Assembly (NCBI GenBank): GCA_013360285.1
Contig: JABWCM010000003.1
Coordinates: 1 to 64,000 of the forward strand
Length of the DNA: 64,000 nucleotides
DNA from: Myxococcales bacterium
GTDB taxonomy: Bacteria; Myxococcota_A; UBA9042; JABWCM01
Direction of reading: 5' to 3'
This document shows, piece by piece, positions 1-8,936 of this stretch; position 1 is the stretch's first letter, and every line of letters begins with the position of its first letter. Both the position numbers and the translations under genes were made by a program. The notes under the pieces were generated by a model that worked only from the letters and a program-made list of their open reading frames with translations, had not been told where the DNA came from and ran no database searches.

Positions 1-561
1 GCCGTCCAGGTACATGGCGATGTCGATGTTCAAAAACGTGTCCGTGCCCACGGGTCCCTGGTTTTTGATCGTTGCCGTCAGTTTTCCGTCACCCACTCCT
101 GGTGTTGCCGGGTCGAGTTTTAAGTCCAAAAACACCAGGTCGGCGCCGGTCCAGGTAAACGACTTTTCCAACGAATTGTTATTTTCGTTGTTTTCCGATA
201 CTTCGCTGGTTGTATCCACAACGAATTTGATTTTATGCACCCCCGGTGTTTTGGGATTACAACTCGTCGTGTCTTCGGTTGCACTGCTTCCTTTTCCCAG
301 GCCGGCGACAATGATTCCGCTATCGCATTTGTTGCCGTCGAGATACATGTCGATGTCAATGTTGACAAAAATCCCGGTCCCCTCGTCACCGATGTTTTTG
401 ATGGTTGCTGTTAACTTACCATCGTTGACGCCCGGCATAGACGGCGACAACACGATATCGGTCACGACCAAATCCGGTTTGGCAATCGCCGTTTGTGCCC
501 AACATCCCGCAACCACCCCCCACACCAAAATTCCCAACAGCGCATTTTTCCGTTTCATCAT
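1..561 (-). CDS. Exported CARDB-repeat protein, 3' end cut by window edge
   Basis: This gene is missing from the ORF track because it runs off the window without a stop. Translating the minus strand gives a signal peptide (MKRKNALLGILVWGVVAGC..., cleavage probably after AQTAIA) followed by at least two CARDB-like beta-sandwich repeats. Both repeats contain the pattern PDLVV / DGKLTATIKN / NIDIxMYLDG, the second copy being incomplete. CARDB domains are extracellular adhesion-type modules of unknown ligand. The start is either of two consecutive ATGs (561 or 558) behind AGGAG; 558 has the more usual spacing. The ORF-track entry 14..703 on the plus strand is its shadow. Because Cys is the 20th residue (VVAGC), lipidation is conceivable, but a Sec-cleaved protein is as likely. 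The rest of the protein cannot be judged. Confidence 0.8.
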   Translation of the reverse strand, partial: MMKRKNALLGILVWGVVAGCWAQTAIAKPDLVVTDIVLSPSMPGVNDGKLTATIKNIGDEGTGIFVNIDIDMYLDGNKCDSGIIVAGLGKGSSATEDTTSCNPKTPGVHKIKFVVDTTSEVSENNENNNSLEKSFTWTGADLVFLDLKLDPATPGVGDGKLTATIKNQGPVGTDTFLNIDIAMYLDG

Positions 562-783
562 CCACTCCTGTGGCCCTCATTGTGAAAGACCACACAGGCG
601 TGGTCAAGTGCTCGTTATGTTAGTTGTAGCCTTTGGGCATGCAACAACAAAATCCGCCATTTGTACCTACCGTTCCGTTGACGAATCCGGGGTCTCGGGT
701 TAAGACGCGCCTGTTATTTTTGGGTGCTCCGAACGGGTCAGCGTGATTCTATTCGGCGTATCTTTTGGAGTTGAGGAGACCGG

Positions 784-2217
784 ATGAGTCAGCCGAACCC
801 AGCTACCCGGGCTTCCGTGCATTCGGAAGTCGGCAGAAGCAATGGATTATCCCTTATTTTCTGGCTATTGGAGCAACCTTTTTGGGTTCTTATTGCCATT
901 CCCACCACTTTTGCTGCTCTTATCTGCCTCGCATTCGGTGGGAGTTGGCTTGCATTTGTTTTGGCATGGTTGGCGATCCCGTTGTTTTTGGTCGTGTTCC
1001 CATTGATTGGACTCATTCGGGCTTCACGGACCCATGACGCCGGCTCGGCGGACTGGAGCCGATGGTTTACCTGGAAAGACCCCCAAAAGGGCACTGCTTT
1101 TCAGGGCAAAAAAATCCCGATGGAGCGCCTATACGAAGCGTATATGGCTGGTGAGTTGGATTTTAAGGGTGATGTCTACGACACGATGTTGCACCGTAAT
1201 GAATTCGCGCAATTTTGTTTTACATCCAACGACATCAAATTCTATGTCCAGGAATTTCTGCGCCAGAACCTGGGTCACAGTGTTGAGGCCGACCACGGCG
1301 ACATCGCCCACGTCTACAATCGCGGAAATGATTTTTACAATTGGTTTCTTGACGAACCCATGGTGTACACGTCTGGCATCTTCCGTAGTGAAGACGAAGC
1401 CTTGGCGGATGCCCAACGACGTAAACTCGATACCGTATGTCAGTATGTTCAAATGAAACCAGGTGACAAACACCTGGACATTGGCTGTGGTTGGGGACCC
1501 CTTATCGTCCATTCCGCCAAACAGTTCGGCACCCAGGCCACCGGAGTGACGTTGGCCAAAGAACAAGCCGAGTGGGGGTACGATCTGGCCGAAAAAGCCG
1601 GGGTCAGGGACAAAGTCAACATCATCGTCGACGACTACCGCAACATTCCGGACGAGAAGTGGGACAAAATCACCTGCCTTGAAATGGCGGAACATGTCGG
1701 CATCAAAAACTTCCAAAAGTTTTTGCTTCAGGTGCGCCACATGCTCAAAGACGACGGGATATTTTACCTTCAAATCGCTGGATTAAGGCGCCCGTGGCAA
1801 TACGAAGACCTGGTTTGGGGTCTGTTTATGGGCAAATATATTTTTCCCGGCGCCGATGCCAGTTGTCCATTGGGATTTGTGGTCAATCAGGTGGAACGGG
1901 CCGGGTTTGAGGTCCATCGTGTTGAAAACTGTGGTGTCCACTATTCGTTGACCATCAAACGTTGGTACGAAAACTGGAAAAAAAATGAAGCAGCAATCAC
2001 CGCCAAATATGGGCAACGGTGGTTCCGCATGTGGATGATGTTTCTTGCTTGGTCGACGATTATTGCTGCTCAAGGCAGTTCTACGGTGTTTATGATCACC
2101 ATGACCAAAAATATCAAAAACGACAAAGATTCAGTCGCATCTGAAGAAGCCAAAAAAGTGCCGTTTAGCCGCATGAAACGGTGGGTTGGCAAAAACCCAG
2201 TCGCCACCCAGCAATAA
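784..2217 (+). CDS. CFA-synthase-family methyltransferase resembling fungal sphingolipid C9-methyltransferase
   Basis: SAM-dependent methyltransferase of 477 residues. Two hydrophobic segments (about residues 22-82) anchor it in the membrane, and a cyclopropane-fatty-acid-synthase-type catalytic domain covers about 130-445. The SAM motif is LDIGCGWG, followed by CLEMAEHVGI. Several stretches (KIPMERLYEAYMAGELDFKG, EPMVYTSGIF, KYIFPGADASCPLG, GVHYSLTIKRWYENW) match what I remember of fungal sphingolipid C9-methyltransferases more closely than bacterial Cfa. Those enzymes share the two N-terminal membrane helices and add a methyl to the C9 of the sphingoid base. The substrate here is therefore more likely a membrane sphingolipid or other unsaturated lipid than a plain phospholipid acyl chain, but plain CFA synthase activity is not excluded. 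GAGGAG lies six bases before the ATG. It stands alone, followed by a palindromic repeat. Confidence 0.85.
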   Translation: MSQPNPATRASVHSEVGRSNGLSLIFWLLEQPFWVLIAIPTTFAALICLAFGGSWLAFVLAWLAIPLFLVVFPLIGLIRASRTHDAGSADWSRWFTWKDPQKGTAFQGKKIPMERLYEAYMAGELDFKGDVYDTMLHRNEFAQFCFTSNDIKFYVQEFLRQNLGHSVEADHGDIAHVYNRGNDFYNWFLDEPMVYTSGIFRSEDEALADAQRRKLDTVCQYVQMKPGDKHLDIGCGWGPLIVHSAKQFGTQATGVTLAKEQAEWGYDLAEKAGVRDKVNIIVDDYRNIPDEKWDKITCLEMAEHVGIKNFQKFLLQVRHMLKDDGIFYLQIAGLRRPWQYEDLVWGLFMGKYIFPGADASCPLGFVVNQVERAGFEVHRVENCGVHYSLTIKRWYENWKKNEAAITAKYGQRWFRMWMMFLAWSTIIAAQGSSTVFMITMTKNIKNDKDSVASEEAKKVPFSRMKRWVGKNPVATQQ

Positions 2218-2244
2218 TCTCCGATTTGTCGTCGCTGCCGTCGT

Positions 2245-2412
2245 CCTAGGTGTGTGGTGTTTTTTAGGGGAATTTTTGGCCAGCCGAATTTGAGCCGAAT
2301 CGTCCGAAAAAATCCTGAGGAATATCGGGAATATGCCGCAGGGATTTTTGCGGGCGAGGCGGCCGAAGGCGGCCAGGATAAAAATTTCATCAAAAGACAC
2401 CACACACCTAGG
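2245..2412. repeat. Dispersed palindromic element, copy A
   Basis: A roughly 168-bp imperfect inverted repeat lies just after the methyltransferase gene. Its outer arms read CCTAGGTGTGTGGTGTTTTT and the reverse complement, and it has an inner hairpin around GAATATCGGGAATAT flanked by AAAAATCC / GGGATTTTT. The right end sits in a perfect 26-nt palindrome centred on CCTAGG (2397-2422). Clear relatives occur at 18042-18216, about 2740-2910 and, strongly diverged, about 50184-50280. It carries no gene. It could be a MITE-like element or a large transcribed hairpin acting as a terminator. Confidence 0.85.
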
Positions 2413-2910
2413 TGTGTGGTGTTTTTTTAGGGGTTAACCTTGTGGTTGCAGGTGTTTCGGTATGTCGAGCTGCCGCGATAACGACTCGGTTGCCTCCTGT
2501 TTTCGGAATCCCATGGGATCTTTTGATGAACGGGATTCCGAAGGAATGACAATCGGAATCAACGAATGAAGAATACTCCGATGGGCTGCGGTTAAAATAA
2601 ACGGTCTCATTGTAGTCTCCAAGTAACCTATCACAGTGTTTTGTTGGCGTGCTGTGGTACGGGGCAAGAACCCAGCAGTCGACGTCATAGCTACGGGATG
2701 GGACAACAACATCTGACCATCCAAACCACAAACTGGTGAATTCAGGGAGGCTGTGAAAAAATATGGGTGCGACCTGTGGGCGTGGATTTGGCTGCGGATT
2801 GGTTTTGGAAAACCCGAGTCATATCGGGAATATGGCGTAGGGATTGTTGCCGGCGAGGCGGCGAAAATCCGGCTGGCCAAAAATTCCCCTAAAAAACACC
2901 AGCCACCTAG
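2407..2910. repeat. Inverted-repeat-bounded segment with second copy (B) of the palindromic element
   Basis: CCTAGG at 2407 is immediately followed by another outward arm (TGTGTGGTGTTTTTTTAGGGG). The matching arm in reverse (CCCCTAAAAAACACCAGCCACC) closes at 2910. The last 170 bases contain the same core as copy A (CATATCGGGAATATGGCG, GGCGAGGCGG). The first 300 bases are unrelated intergenic DNA. They include an inverted pair of GGAATCCC/GGGATTCC around 2505-2545 that resembles common bacterial intergenic repeats. The whole looks like a composite of two elements sharing ends. No ORF here looks real. Confidence 0.6.
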
Positions 2911-2954
2911 AACGGACCGACACATCGAACTATTGATTTTCGTTAGCGAAGTTG

Positions 2955-3106
2955 TCCGGTACGGGTTTTGCCGGCGCAAAACGTCAACCGGAGTACTCCG
3001 GTACGGGTTTTTGTCGGCGCAAAACGTCAACCGGAGTACTCCGGTACGTGTTTTGCCGGCGCAAAACGTCAACCGGAGTACTCCGGTACGGGTTTTGTTG
3101 GCGAAA
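2955..3106. repeat. 42-bp tandem repeat built from two palindromes, about 3.6 copies
   Basis: The motif GGCGCAAAACGTCAACCGGA recurs at 42-43-bp spacing (2973, 3016, 3058), with a degraded fourth copy at 3100. Each monomer contains the perfect 16-nt palindrome ACCGGAGTACTCCGGT and the near-palindrome TTTTGCCGGCGCAAAA, joined by TACGG or CGTCA. Monomers are adjacent with no variable spacers, so this is not a CRISPR array. ORFs reported here are repeat translations. It lies just beyond the stop codon of the ABC exporter gene and could form a string of hairpins in its transcript. Confidence 0.85.
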
Positions 3107-3129
3107 GTTCACATCATGCCGAAGTAATG

Positions 3130-4932
3130 TCAGGGATCGTTTGTAACTCCAGCCAATTCGTTTGATTTTGCCAACTCGGCATATACCCCACCGTGATTGA
3201 CCAGTTCCGCATGTTTGCCGCGCTCGACGATCACCCCTTTTTGTAACACAAGAATTTCGTCGGCTTGCTGAATCGTGCTGAGTCGATGTGCCACAATCAA
3301 CACTGTTTTGAGAGCCAAGATACGAGCGATTGCCTGCTGAATGAGTTGCTCACTTAAGCTGTCGATATTGGCGGTGGCTTCGTCGAGCAGCATCACCGGG
3401 CTGTTGTGGGCCATCGCTCGTGCAAACGACAACAATTGGGCCTGCCCAGCGCTTAAATTAGCCCCCCGTTCGGCGATCAAGGTGTCGTATCGATTGGGTA
3501 ACGATTGAATAAAGTCGTGAGCGCCGACCAGTTTTGCCGCCTCTTCCACCTGGGCGGGAGAAATGTCCGGATTCTTCAACGAAATATTGTCGCGGACAGT
3601 ACCCGAAAACAAAAAAACATCCTGCTGGACCACGCCGACGATTCGGTGAACCCGGTCCGAAGGAATGTCTTTTAGCGGCACGCCGTCGATTTCAATCGAC
3701 CCATGATAACCGTCATAGAGGCGTAACAACAATTTGCCGATGGTGGTTTTGCCGCTGCCTGTTGATCCAACCAACGCAACCACTTTTCCCGGTTCCATTA
3801 AAAACGAAATTCCGTTGAGGACTTGGGGCCCTTTTTCATTATAGGCGAAGGACACGTTTTCAAAGCGGATCGATCCCGTAAACTCATGGGTGTTCCATTC
3901 CGGTTTGCCCATTCCGATTTCGTTGTGGGTATCCAGCAAACCAAAAATCCGCTCCAGTGCTGCAACGGCCCGCTGTAGTGTCGCCAATTTGCCGCTGAAT
4001 TCGCGAATCGGCACAAAAACACGCGTAATATATTCGATAAATGCCACCAATAATCCGACCGTCAACACGCCTGAATGTTCGGGTGCTACCGCGCGGAGGC
4101 CTCCGTACCACAACATCAAGGCTACACATAGGTTGCTGACCCCATCCATGATTGCGTATAGGCTTGCTTCGTACCAATTCGATTTGCGGAACGCGTCCAT
4201 ATATTCGTAACTTAACGTGCGAAATTCCGACAGGCTTTTGTCTTCGCGTCCAAAGAGTTGTACCACTTTGAGCCCGGCCAGGTTTTCGGCCAAATAACCA
4301 TTGACTTTGGAGAGTGATTTGCGGATGACGACGCTGTATTCCCGTAACTTACGCCGGAAAATGTTGACGACGAGGACGAGCAGTGGGCTGACGGCAAAGG
4401 TGAGCAACGTCAATTTGACGTCCAAAAGCAGCATCGCAACAACGATACCGACGATCATCAAAATATCGCCGAAGATGCTCACAACACCCATGGTTAAGGT
4501 TTCACCGAGGCTTTCAACGTCTGTCGTGGTCCGTGTCAGCAACGATCCAGACGGGTGCCTGTCAAAAAACCTCGATCCTTGGTTCATGACATGCCGATAA
4601 ATTGCCCGACGGGTATCGCCCAACGCTTTTAACCCCGCGAGTTGTAGATAATAGACCTGCGCGGCTCCAAGGAAATAAGCGGCAATGACCAGTCCGAACA
4701 GCGCCCCGGCGATTTGGGGCAAACCCGACAAATCTCCTTTGGCGATATGGTCGTCGATCGCCAACTTGAGTATCCACGGTTGGGCCAAATCGGTCAGCAC
4801 CATGAGCGGCAACAGAAAAAAAGACAATCCAATCCAGCTTTTGTACGGCTGCAAAAATGGCCAAAACCGTGCATAATACCGCAAATCGCCGATTTTGTTA
4901 CCCTTTGGTTGTGCTTCGTCGCCATCAGCCAT
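3130..4932 (-). CDS. ABC exporter subunit, canonical nucleotide-binding half
   Basis: Six-helix exporter membrane domain (about residues 25-310) fused to an ATPase domain (about 345-585), 600 residues. Walker A is GSTGSGKTT near 388, Walker B with catalytic Glu is VMLLDEATANID, and the switch His is in IVAHRLST. The signature is the variant LSAGQ. Together with the upstream gene this fits heterodimeric multidrug exporters of the YheI/YheH (BmrC/BmrD) or TM287/288 type, in which one ATP site is degenerate. The ORF-track start at 5064 lies inside the upstream gene. I use the ATG at 4932, which has AAGGAGG six bases ahead and overlaps the upstream stop by eight bases, implying coupled translation. 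The substrate (drug or lipid) cannot be told. Confidence 0.9.
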   Translation of the reverse strand: MADGDEAQPKGNKIGDLRYYARFWPFLQPYKSWIGLSFFLLPLMVLTDLAQPWILKLAIDDHIAKGDLSGLPQIAGALFGLVIAAYFLGAAQVYYLQLAGLKALGDTRRAIYRHVMNQGSRFFDRHPSGSLLTRTTTDVESLGETLTMGVVSIFGDILMIVGIVVAMLLLDVKLTLLTFAVSPLLVLVVNIFRRKLREYSVVIRKSLSKVNGYLAENLAGLKVVQLFGREDKSLSEFRTLSYEYMDAFRKSNWYEASLYAIMDGVSNLCVALMLWYGGLRAVAPEHSGVLTVGLLVAFIEYITRVFVPIREFSGKLATLQRAVAALERIFGLLDTHNEIGMGKPEWNTHEFTGSIRFENVSFAYNEKGPQVLNGISFLMEPGKVVALVGSTGSGKTTIGKLLLRLYDGYHGSIEIDGVPLKDIPSDRVHRIVGVVQQDVFLFSGTVRDNISLKNPDISPAQVEEAAKLVGAHDFIQSLPNRYDTLIAERGANLSAGQAQLLSFARAMAHNSPVMLLDEATANIDSLSEQLIQQAIARILALKTVLIVAHRLSTIQQADEILVLQKGVIVERGKHAELVNHGGVYAELAKSNELAGVTNDP

Positions 4933-6763
4933 GGGCCGCCTCCTTGGTTGTCCACGAGGGAAGGAGTTCCGCCGGTTGTTCTTCTTGCTCCTGTTGTTGG
5001 TATTCCCACGTCCGAGTATACACGTCAGACGTGGCCAACAATTGGGCGTGTGTACCGGTGGCACTTAGTTTTCCATCAACAAGAACCAAGATCTTGTCGG
5101 CGTGCTGAAGGGCGCTAATTCGGTTGCTCACAATGATGGTCGTAAACTGAGCCGAACGGCGGCGAATATGGTCGATCAACAACCGTTCCGTGTGGTGATC
5201 GACGGCTGACAACACGTCGTCGAGCACCAGAACGCCAAAATCCCGATAAAATGCGCGTGCCAACGCTACCCGTTGCCGCTGCCCACCGCTAAGGGTAATC
5301 CCACGTTCGCCGACTGTTGTGTCGAGTCCTTCCGGCAACGACCGGATTTCGCCTTCGACACAGGCAAGTTGCGCAGATTCGTTGAGTTTTTCCGCGGAAA
5401 TATCTTTGGGTAAATCCCAGAACCCAATATTTTCGCGAATGGAACGGCTGAACAGATACGCATCCTGAGGGGCCACCGAAATCAGCGATCGTAATTCCTC
5501 CCGCGACCAGTCCAGGATGTCTTTTCCGTTGATCCACACCGTGTTTCGCGGCGGGGTCAACAACTTGGTCAACAGGTGGACCAACGTGGTTTTTCCCGAT
5601 CCGGTTGGGCCAAAAATACCCAGGGTTTGTGCGGCTTCGATACGGAACGAAATGTCTGACAACGCAGCGCTGTGGCGAGCTGTGTCGTTGGTTTCCGGAT
5701 ATTGAAAAGTCAGATTACGTACCTCTATCGATACCGGAGCGGGTTTGGGAATCGGGTTGGGGGGGCTGGGGACAGGGTCACTTTCGGCATCCAATATCTC
5801 ATAAACCCGCCGTAAACTAACCACTCCGCGCTGAATGGAGTTGACCACCCAACCACTGGAGTTCAACGATGTGACGGCGATATTGATGTAGGCTGCATAC
5901 GCGGCGATGTCACCCAAACTAAAGGCTCCGGAAAGTACTTTGTGGCCACCGATAAACACCAATAATACAAGGCAAATAGAGCCGGCCACCGCCACTATTG
6001 GTAAGATAAGGGCGCGGATGAGGGTCATTTTGCGGTATGTTTCGATGTAGTCATCGTTTCTTTTGTCGAACAATCCCAAAAACGTGTCTGTGGCGTGAAA
6101 GGTCTGAATGACTGTGGCACCGGTATAGGCATCCATGATGGTGTCGGATAGTGCCGACAGTTGTCCTTGGGCCTCTTTGAACAGCGTCATGAGTCTGCCG
6201 ACACCATGCCGGAGTATCCAGACACTGGCCAACAGCGGAATCGCGCATAGCAAGGTCAATTGAACGTCGAGGCGGATCATCTGGTAGATGCACAAGGTCA
6301 ACGCAACGACTACGTTGATAAGTTGTAAGGTGGCAAAGCCAATGATCGCGCGGACGGACATCATATCGTTGGTGCCGCGGCTTATCAATTCGCCGATGCG
6401 GAACCGTTGAAAAAAAGCGGGGGCCATTGCCAGCAGATGGCGGAAATAGTCATTTTTGAGCCGGAATTCGATGGTACGACCCGGATTGAAAAACATAATT
6501 CTCGACAATGTGCGGGTAACAATAACCGTGATTGCCAACAGGCCAATGAACACGACGTAATGAACCCATTCCGCGCTGGGTTGGTTTTGTCCGACGGCAT
6601 CGATGGTATCTTTGACAAATTGCGGAATGAGAACGTTGATGTAGTTGGTTGCAAACAATGCTGCGCCGCCGACCAGATAAACCGGGAGATAACGCAGAGC
6701 ATACGTGCGCAAAAAACGTTGGATGGGCCCGGGGGGTGTTGTACTCATCAAAAAATCCAGCAT
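4925..6763 (-). CDS. ABC exporter subunit, degenerate nucleotide-binding half
   Basis: Partner of the following gene, 612 residues, with membrane domain about 15-310 and ATPase domain about 340-575. Walker A is GPTGSGKTT and the signature LSGGQ is canonical. The residue after Walker B is Asp instead of the catalytic Glu (VLVLDDVLSAVD), and the switch His is replaced by Asn (VSNRIS). These are the substitutions expected of the non-hydrolysing site in heterodimeric exporters. The partner contributes the non-canonical LSAGQ signature to that same site, so the degeneracy is internally consistent rather than decay. AAGGTGGGG precedes the ATG at 6763. The two genes form an operon transcribed away from uvrB; promoters for both directions must lie in the 160 bases between them. 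Confidence 0.9.
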   Translation of the reverse strand: MLDFLMSTTPPGPIQRFLRTYALRYLPVYLVGGAALFATNYINVLIPQFVKDTIDAVGQNQPSAEWVHYVVFIGLLAITVIVTRTLSRIMFFNPGRTIEFRLKNDYFRHLLAMAPAFFQRFRIGELISRGTNDMMSVRAIIGFATLQLINVVVALTLCIYQMIRLDVQLTLLCAIPLLASVWILRHGVGRLMTLFKEAQGQLSALSDTIMDAYTGATVIQTFHATDTFLGLFDKRNDDYIETYRKMTLIRALILPIVAVAGSICLVLLVFIGGHKVLSGAFSLGDIAAYAAYINIAVTSLNSSGWVVNSIQRGVVSLRRVYEILDAESDPVPSPPNPIPKPAPVSIEVRNLTFQYPETNDTARHSAALSDISFRIEAAQTLGIFGPTGSGKTTLVHLLTKLLTPPRNTVWINGKDILDWSREELRSLISVAPQDAYLFSRSIRENIGFWDLPKDISAEKLNESAQLACVEGEIRSLPEGLDTTVGERGITLSGGQRQRVALARAFYRDFGVLVLDDVLSAVDHHTERLLIDHIRRRSAQFTTIIVSNRISALQHADKILVLVDGKLSATGTHAQLLATSDVYTRTWEYQQQEQEEQPAELLPSWTTKEAAHG

Positions 6764-6923
6764 TGTTCCCCACCTTGAAAGTCCGTTTCATAGTCCATTT
6801 GTGCCGGTTCTGTCGAATGATTGTGAGGCAAACTATTGGTTTTTGGGTAATCGGTTTTTGTTTTTTGGGGAGTGATGTCGGCACTATTCTGTTATGCTGC
6901 GCGAAATTGGAGGACAGATACGG

Positions 6924-8915
6924 ATGAGCAGGTTTTTATTGAAGTCGGAATTTGAACCAGCGGGAGATCAACCCAAAGCGATCGCCGAGTTGGTTCGGGG
7001 GATCAGTGCGGGCGAAAAACAGCACTGTTTGCTCGGCGTCACAGGGTCGGGCAAAACCTTTACCATGGCGCATGTCATTGCCAATACGGGTCTACCCACG
7101 TTGGTATTGGCGCCAAACAAAACGTTGGCGGCACAATTACATGCCGAATTAAAGACATTGTTTCCGGAAAACGCGGTGGAGTATTTCGTAAGTTACTATG
7201 ACTATTATCAACCGGAAGCCTACGTACCACAGACCGACACATACATCGCCAAAGATACGTTGATCAATGAAGAAATCGACCGGATGCGGCATTCGGCGAC
7301 CCGGTCTTTGTTGGAACGAAACGACGTGGTCATCGTGGCGAGTGTGAGTTGTATTTACGGTATCGGTTCGGCAGAAGCCTACTATGAAATGTTGGTGCAC
7401 CTGTCGGTGGGGCAAAGAGTGGATCGGGACAAGGTGTTGCGGAAGTTGGTGGACATTCAATACGAACGGAATGACATCGACTTCCATCGCGGAACGTTTC
7501 GGGTGCGTGGAGATGTGGTGGAGATCTTTCCCGCACATGAAGACCAGCATGCGATCCGTGTCGAGTGGTTTGGTGATGATGTCGACAGGATTGTTGAAAT
7601 CGATCCGTTGCGTGGAAGGGTCTTGCGGACGCTTGAAAAAGTCGCGATTTATCCCAACAGCCACTATGTGACTCCTCCGGAGATGTTGCGGCGGTCGATT
7701 GTATCGATCCAGGATGAATTGCGTGACCGGTTAGGTGTTTTTCGGACGAACAACCAACTGTTGGAGGCACAACGGTTGGAACAACGGACCCTGTATGACG
7801 TTGAGATGCTCGAACAGACCGGACACTGCACCGGCATTGAGAACTATTCGCGACACCTCACGGGGCGTTCGGAAGGGGAGCCCCCGCCTACGCTGATCGA
7901 TTATTTTCCCCGACCCTATCTTACCATTGTCGATGAAAGCCATGTCACGATTCCACAAATTGGGGGCATGTTTCGTGGCGACCGCGCGCGGAAACAGACG
8001 CTGGTAGAGTTTGGATTTCGCCTGCCGAGTGCGTTGGATAATCGTCCGTTAAAGTTTGACGAGTTTGAAAGCCGAATGGACCATGTTGTGTATGTTTCCG
8101 CGACGTTGGCGGATTATGAACTGGAGCAGACCAACGGAACTGTGGTGGAAATGATCGTTCGCCCCACTGGACTTTTGGACCCGGTGATTTGGGTACGTCC
8201 GGTTGGCACGCAGGTAGATGACCTGCTCGGAGAGATCCGGACCCGTGTCGAGATGGGACATCGGGTTTTGGTGACCACGTTGACCAAACGGATGGCCGAG
8301 GATTTGACCGAATATTATCGAGAGCTCGGGATAAAAGTTCGGTATTTACATGCCGATATCGATACATTGGAACGAATGGAAATCATTCGTGAATTGCGGG
8401 CCGGAAAACATGATGTCCTAGTCGGGATCAACCTACTACGTGAAGGGTTGGATATTCCCGAGGTCAGTTTGGTGGCGGTGTTGGATGCCGACAAAGAAGG
8501 GTTTTTGCGGTCCGCGCGCAGTCTGATTCAGACCATCGGTCGAGCTGCACGAAATGTGGACGGAACGGTGATTTTGTATGCCGACAAAGTGACCGATTCG
8601 ATGGCAAAAGCCATTGGCGAAACCAATCGGCGGCGGGCGGTGCAAGCCGCGTACAATGAACAGCATGGGATTGTACCGCAGACAATTAAGAAGGCATTGC
8701 CGGAATCGATGGTGGCCCAAAAAGCCGACGACAAGCCGGTAGCAGATGTGGTGCGGTGGTTTGAAACCCATCGCCCGTCGGATAAAGAACTTCAGAAAAA
8801 AATCGACACGATTCGGAAAGAAATGTTGGCTGCCGCTGGGCTTCAGGAGTTTGAGCGGGCCGCGGAACTGCGGGATCAGATGTTGGCGTTGGAACGGGCG
8901 GCAGTGGCGGTCTAA
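6924..8915 (+). CDS. uvrB: Excinuclease ABC subunit B
   Basis: UvrB, the damage-verifying helicase-like subunit of nucleotide excision repair, 663 residues, which is the normal family length. The N-terminus [11 protein letters not shown] is the classic UvrB opening. Walker A is GVTGSGKT near residue 39, the beta-hairpin region [12 protein letters not shown] is present, and so are [13 protein letters not shown] and the helicase motif [12 protein letters not shown]. The C-terminal UVR motif that binds UvrA/UvrC is visible as [11 protein letters not shown]. The ORF track starts at 6894; I prefer ATG 6924, which has GGAGG ten bases upstream and matches the family N-terminus. It heads a run of same-strand genes, with only 21 bases before the next start, although the next proteins are unrelated in function. 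Confidence 0.96.
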   Translation: MSRFLLKSEFEPAGDQPKAIAELVRGISAGEKQHCLLGVTGSGKTFTMAHVIANTGLPTLVLAPNKTLAAQLHAELKTLFPENAVEYFVSYYDYYQPEAYVPQTDTYIAKDTLINEEIDRMRHSATRSLLERNDVVIVASVSCIYGIGSAEAYYEMLVHLSVGQRVDRDKVLRKLVDIQYERNDIDFHRGTFRVRGDVVEIFPAHEDQHAIRVEWFGDDVDRIVEIDPLRGRVLRTLEKVAIYPNSHYVTPPEMLRRSIVSIQDELRDRLGVFRTNNQLLEAQRLEQRTLYDVEMLEQTGHCTGIENYSRHLTGRSEGEPPPTLIDYFPRPYLTIVDESHVTIPQIGGMFRGDRARKQTLVEFGFRLPSALDNRPLKFDEFESRMDHVVYVSATLADYELEQTNGTVVEMIVRPTGLLDPVIWVRPVGTQVDDLLGEIRTRVEMGHRVLVTTLTKRMAEDLTEYYRELGIKVRYLHADIDTLERMEIIRELRAGKHDVLVGINLLREGLDIPEVSLVAVLDADKEGFLRSARSLIQTIGRAARNVDGTVILYADKVTDSMAKAIGETNRRRAVQAAYNEQHGIVPQTIKKALPESMVAQKADDKPVADVVRWFETHRPSDKELQKKIDTIRKEMLAAAGLQEFERAAELRDQMLALERAAVAV

Positions 8916-8936
8916 ATGTGTGGAGTGGGAAATAAA

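Noticed and set aside
14-703. 229-codon plus-strand ORF
   Set aside because: It is antisense to the truncated CARDB gene, whose minus-strand translation has a signal peptide and internal repeats; the plus ORF has no recognisable content.
2434-2740. Possible gene in the left intergenic gap (212-codon minus ORF)
   Set aside because: It runs through the 42-bp repeats and palindromic element; its predicted sequence is repeat translation and there is no ribosome site.
2955-3106. CRISPR array
   Set aside because: Units are adjacent and nearly identical over their full 42-43 bases, with no variable spacers and no cas genes.
4933-5064. 44-residue N-terminal extension of the second ABC subunit in the ORF track
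   Set aside because: It lies inside the upstream subunit gene in another frame; ATG 4932 has a strong ribosome site and gives the normal length.
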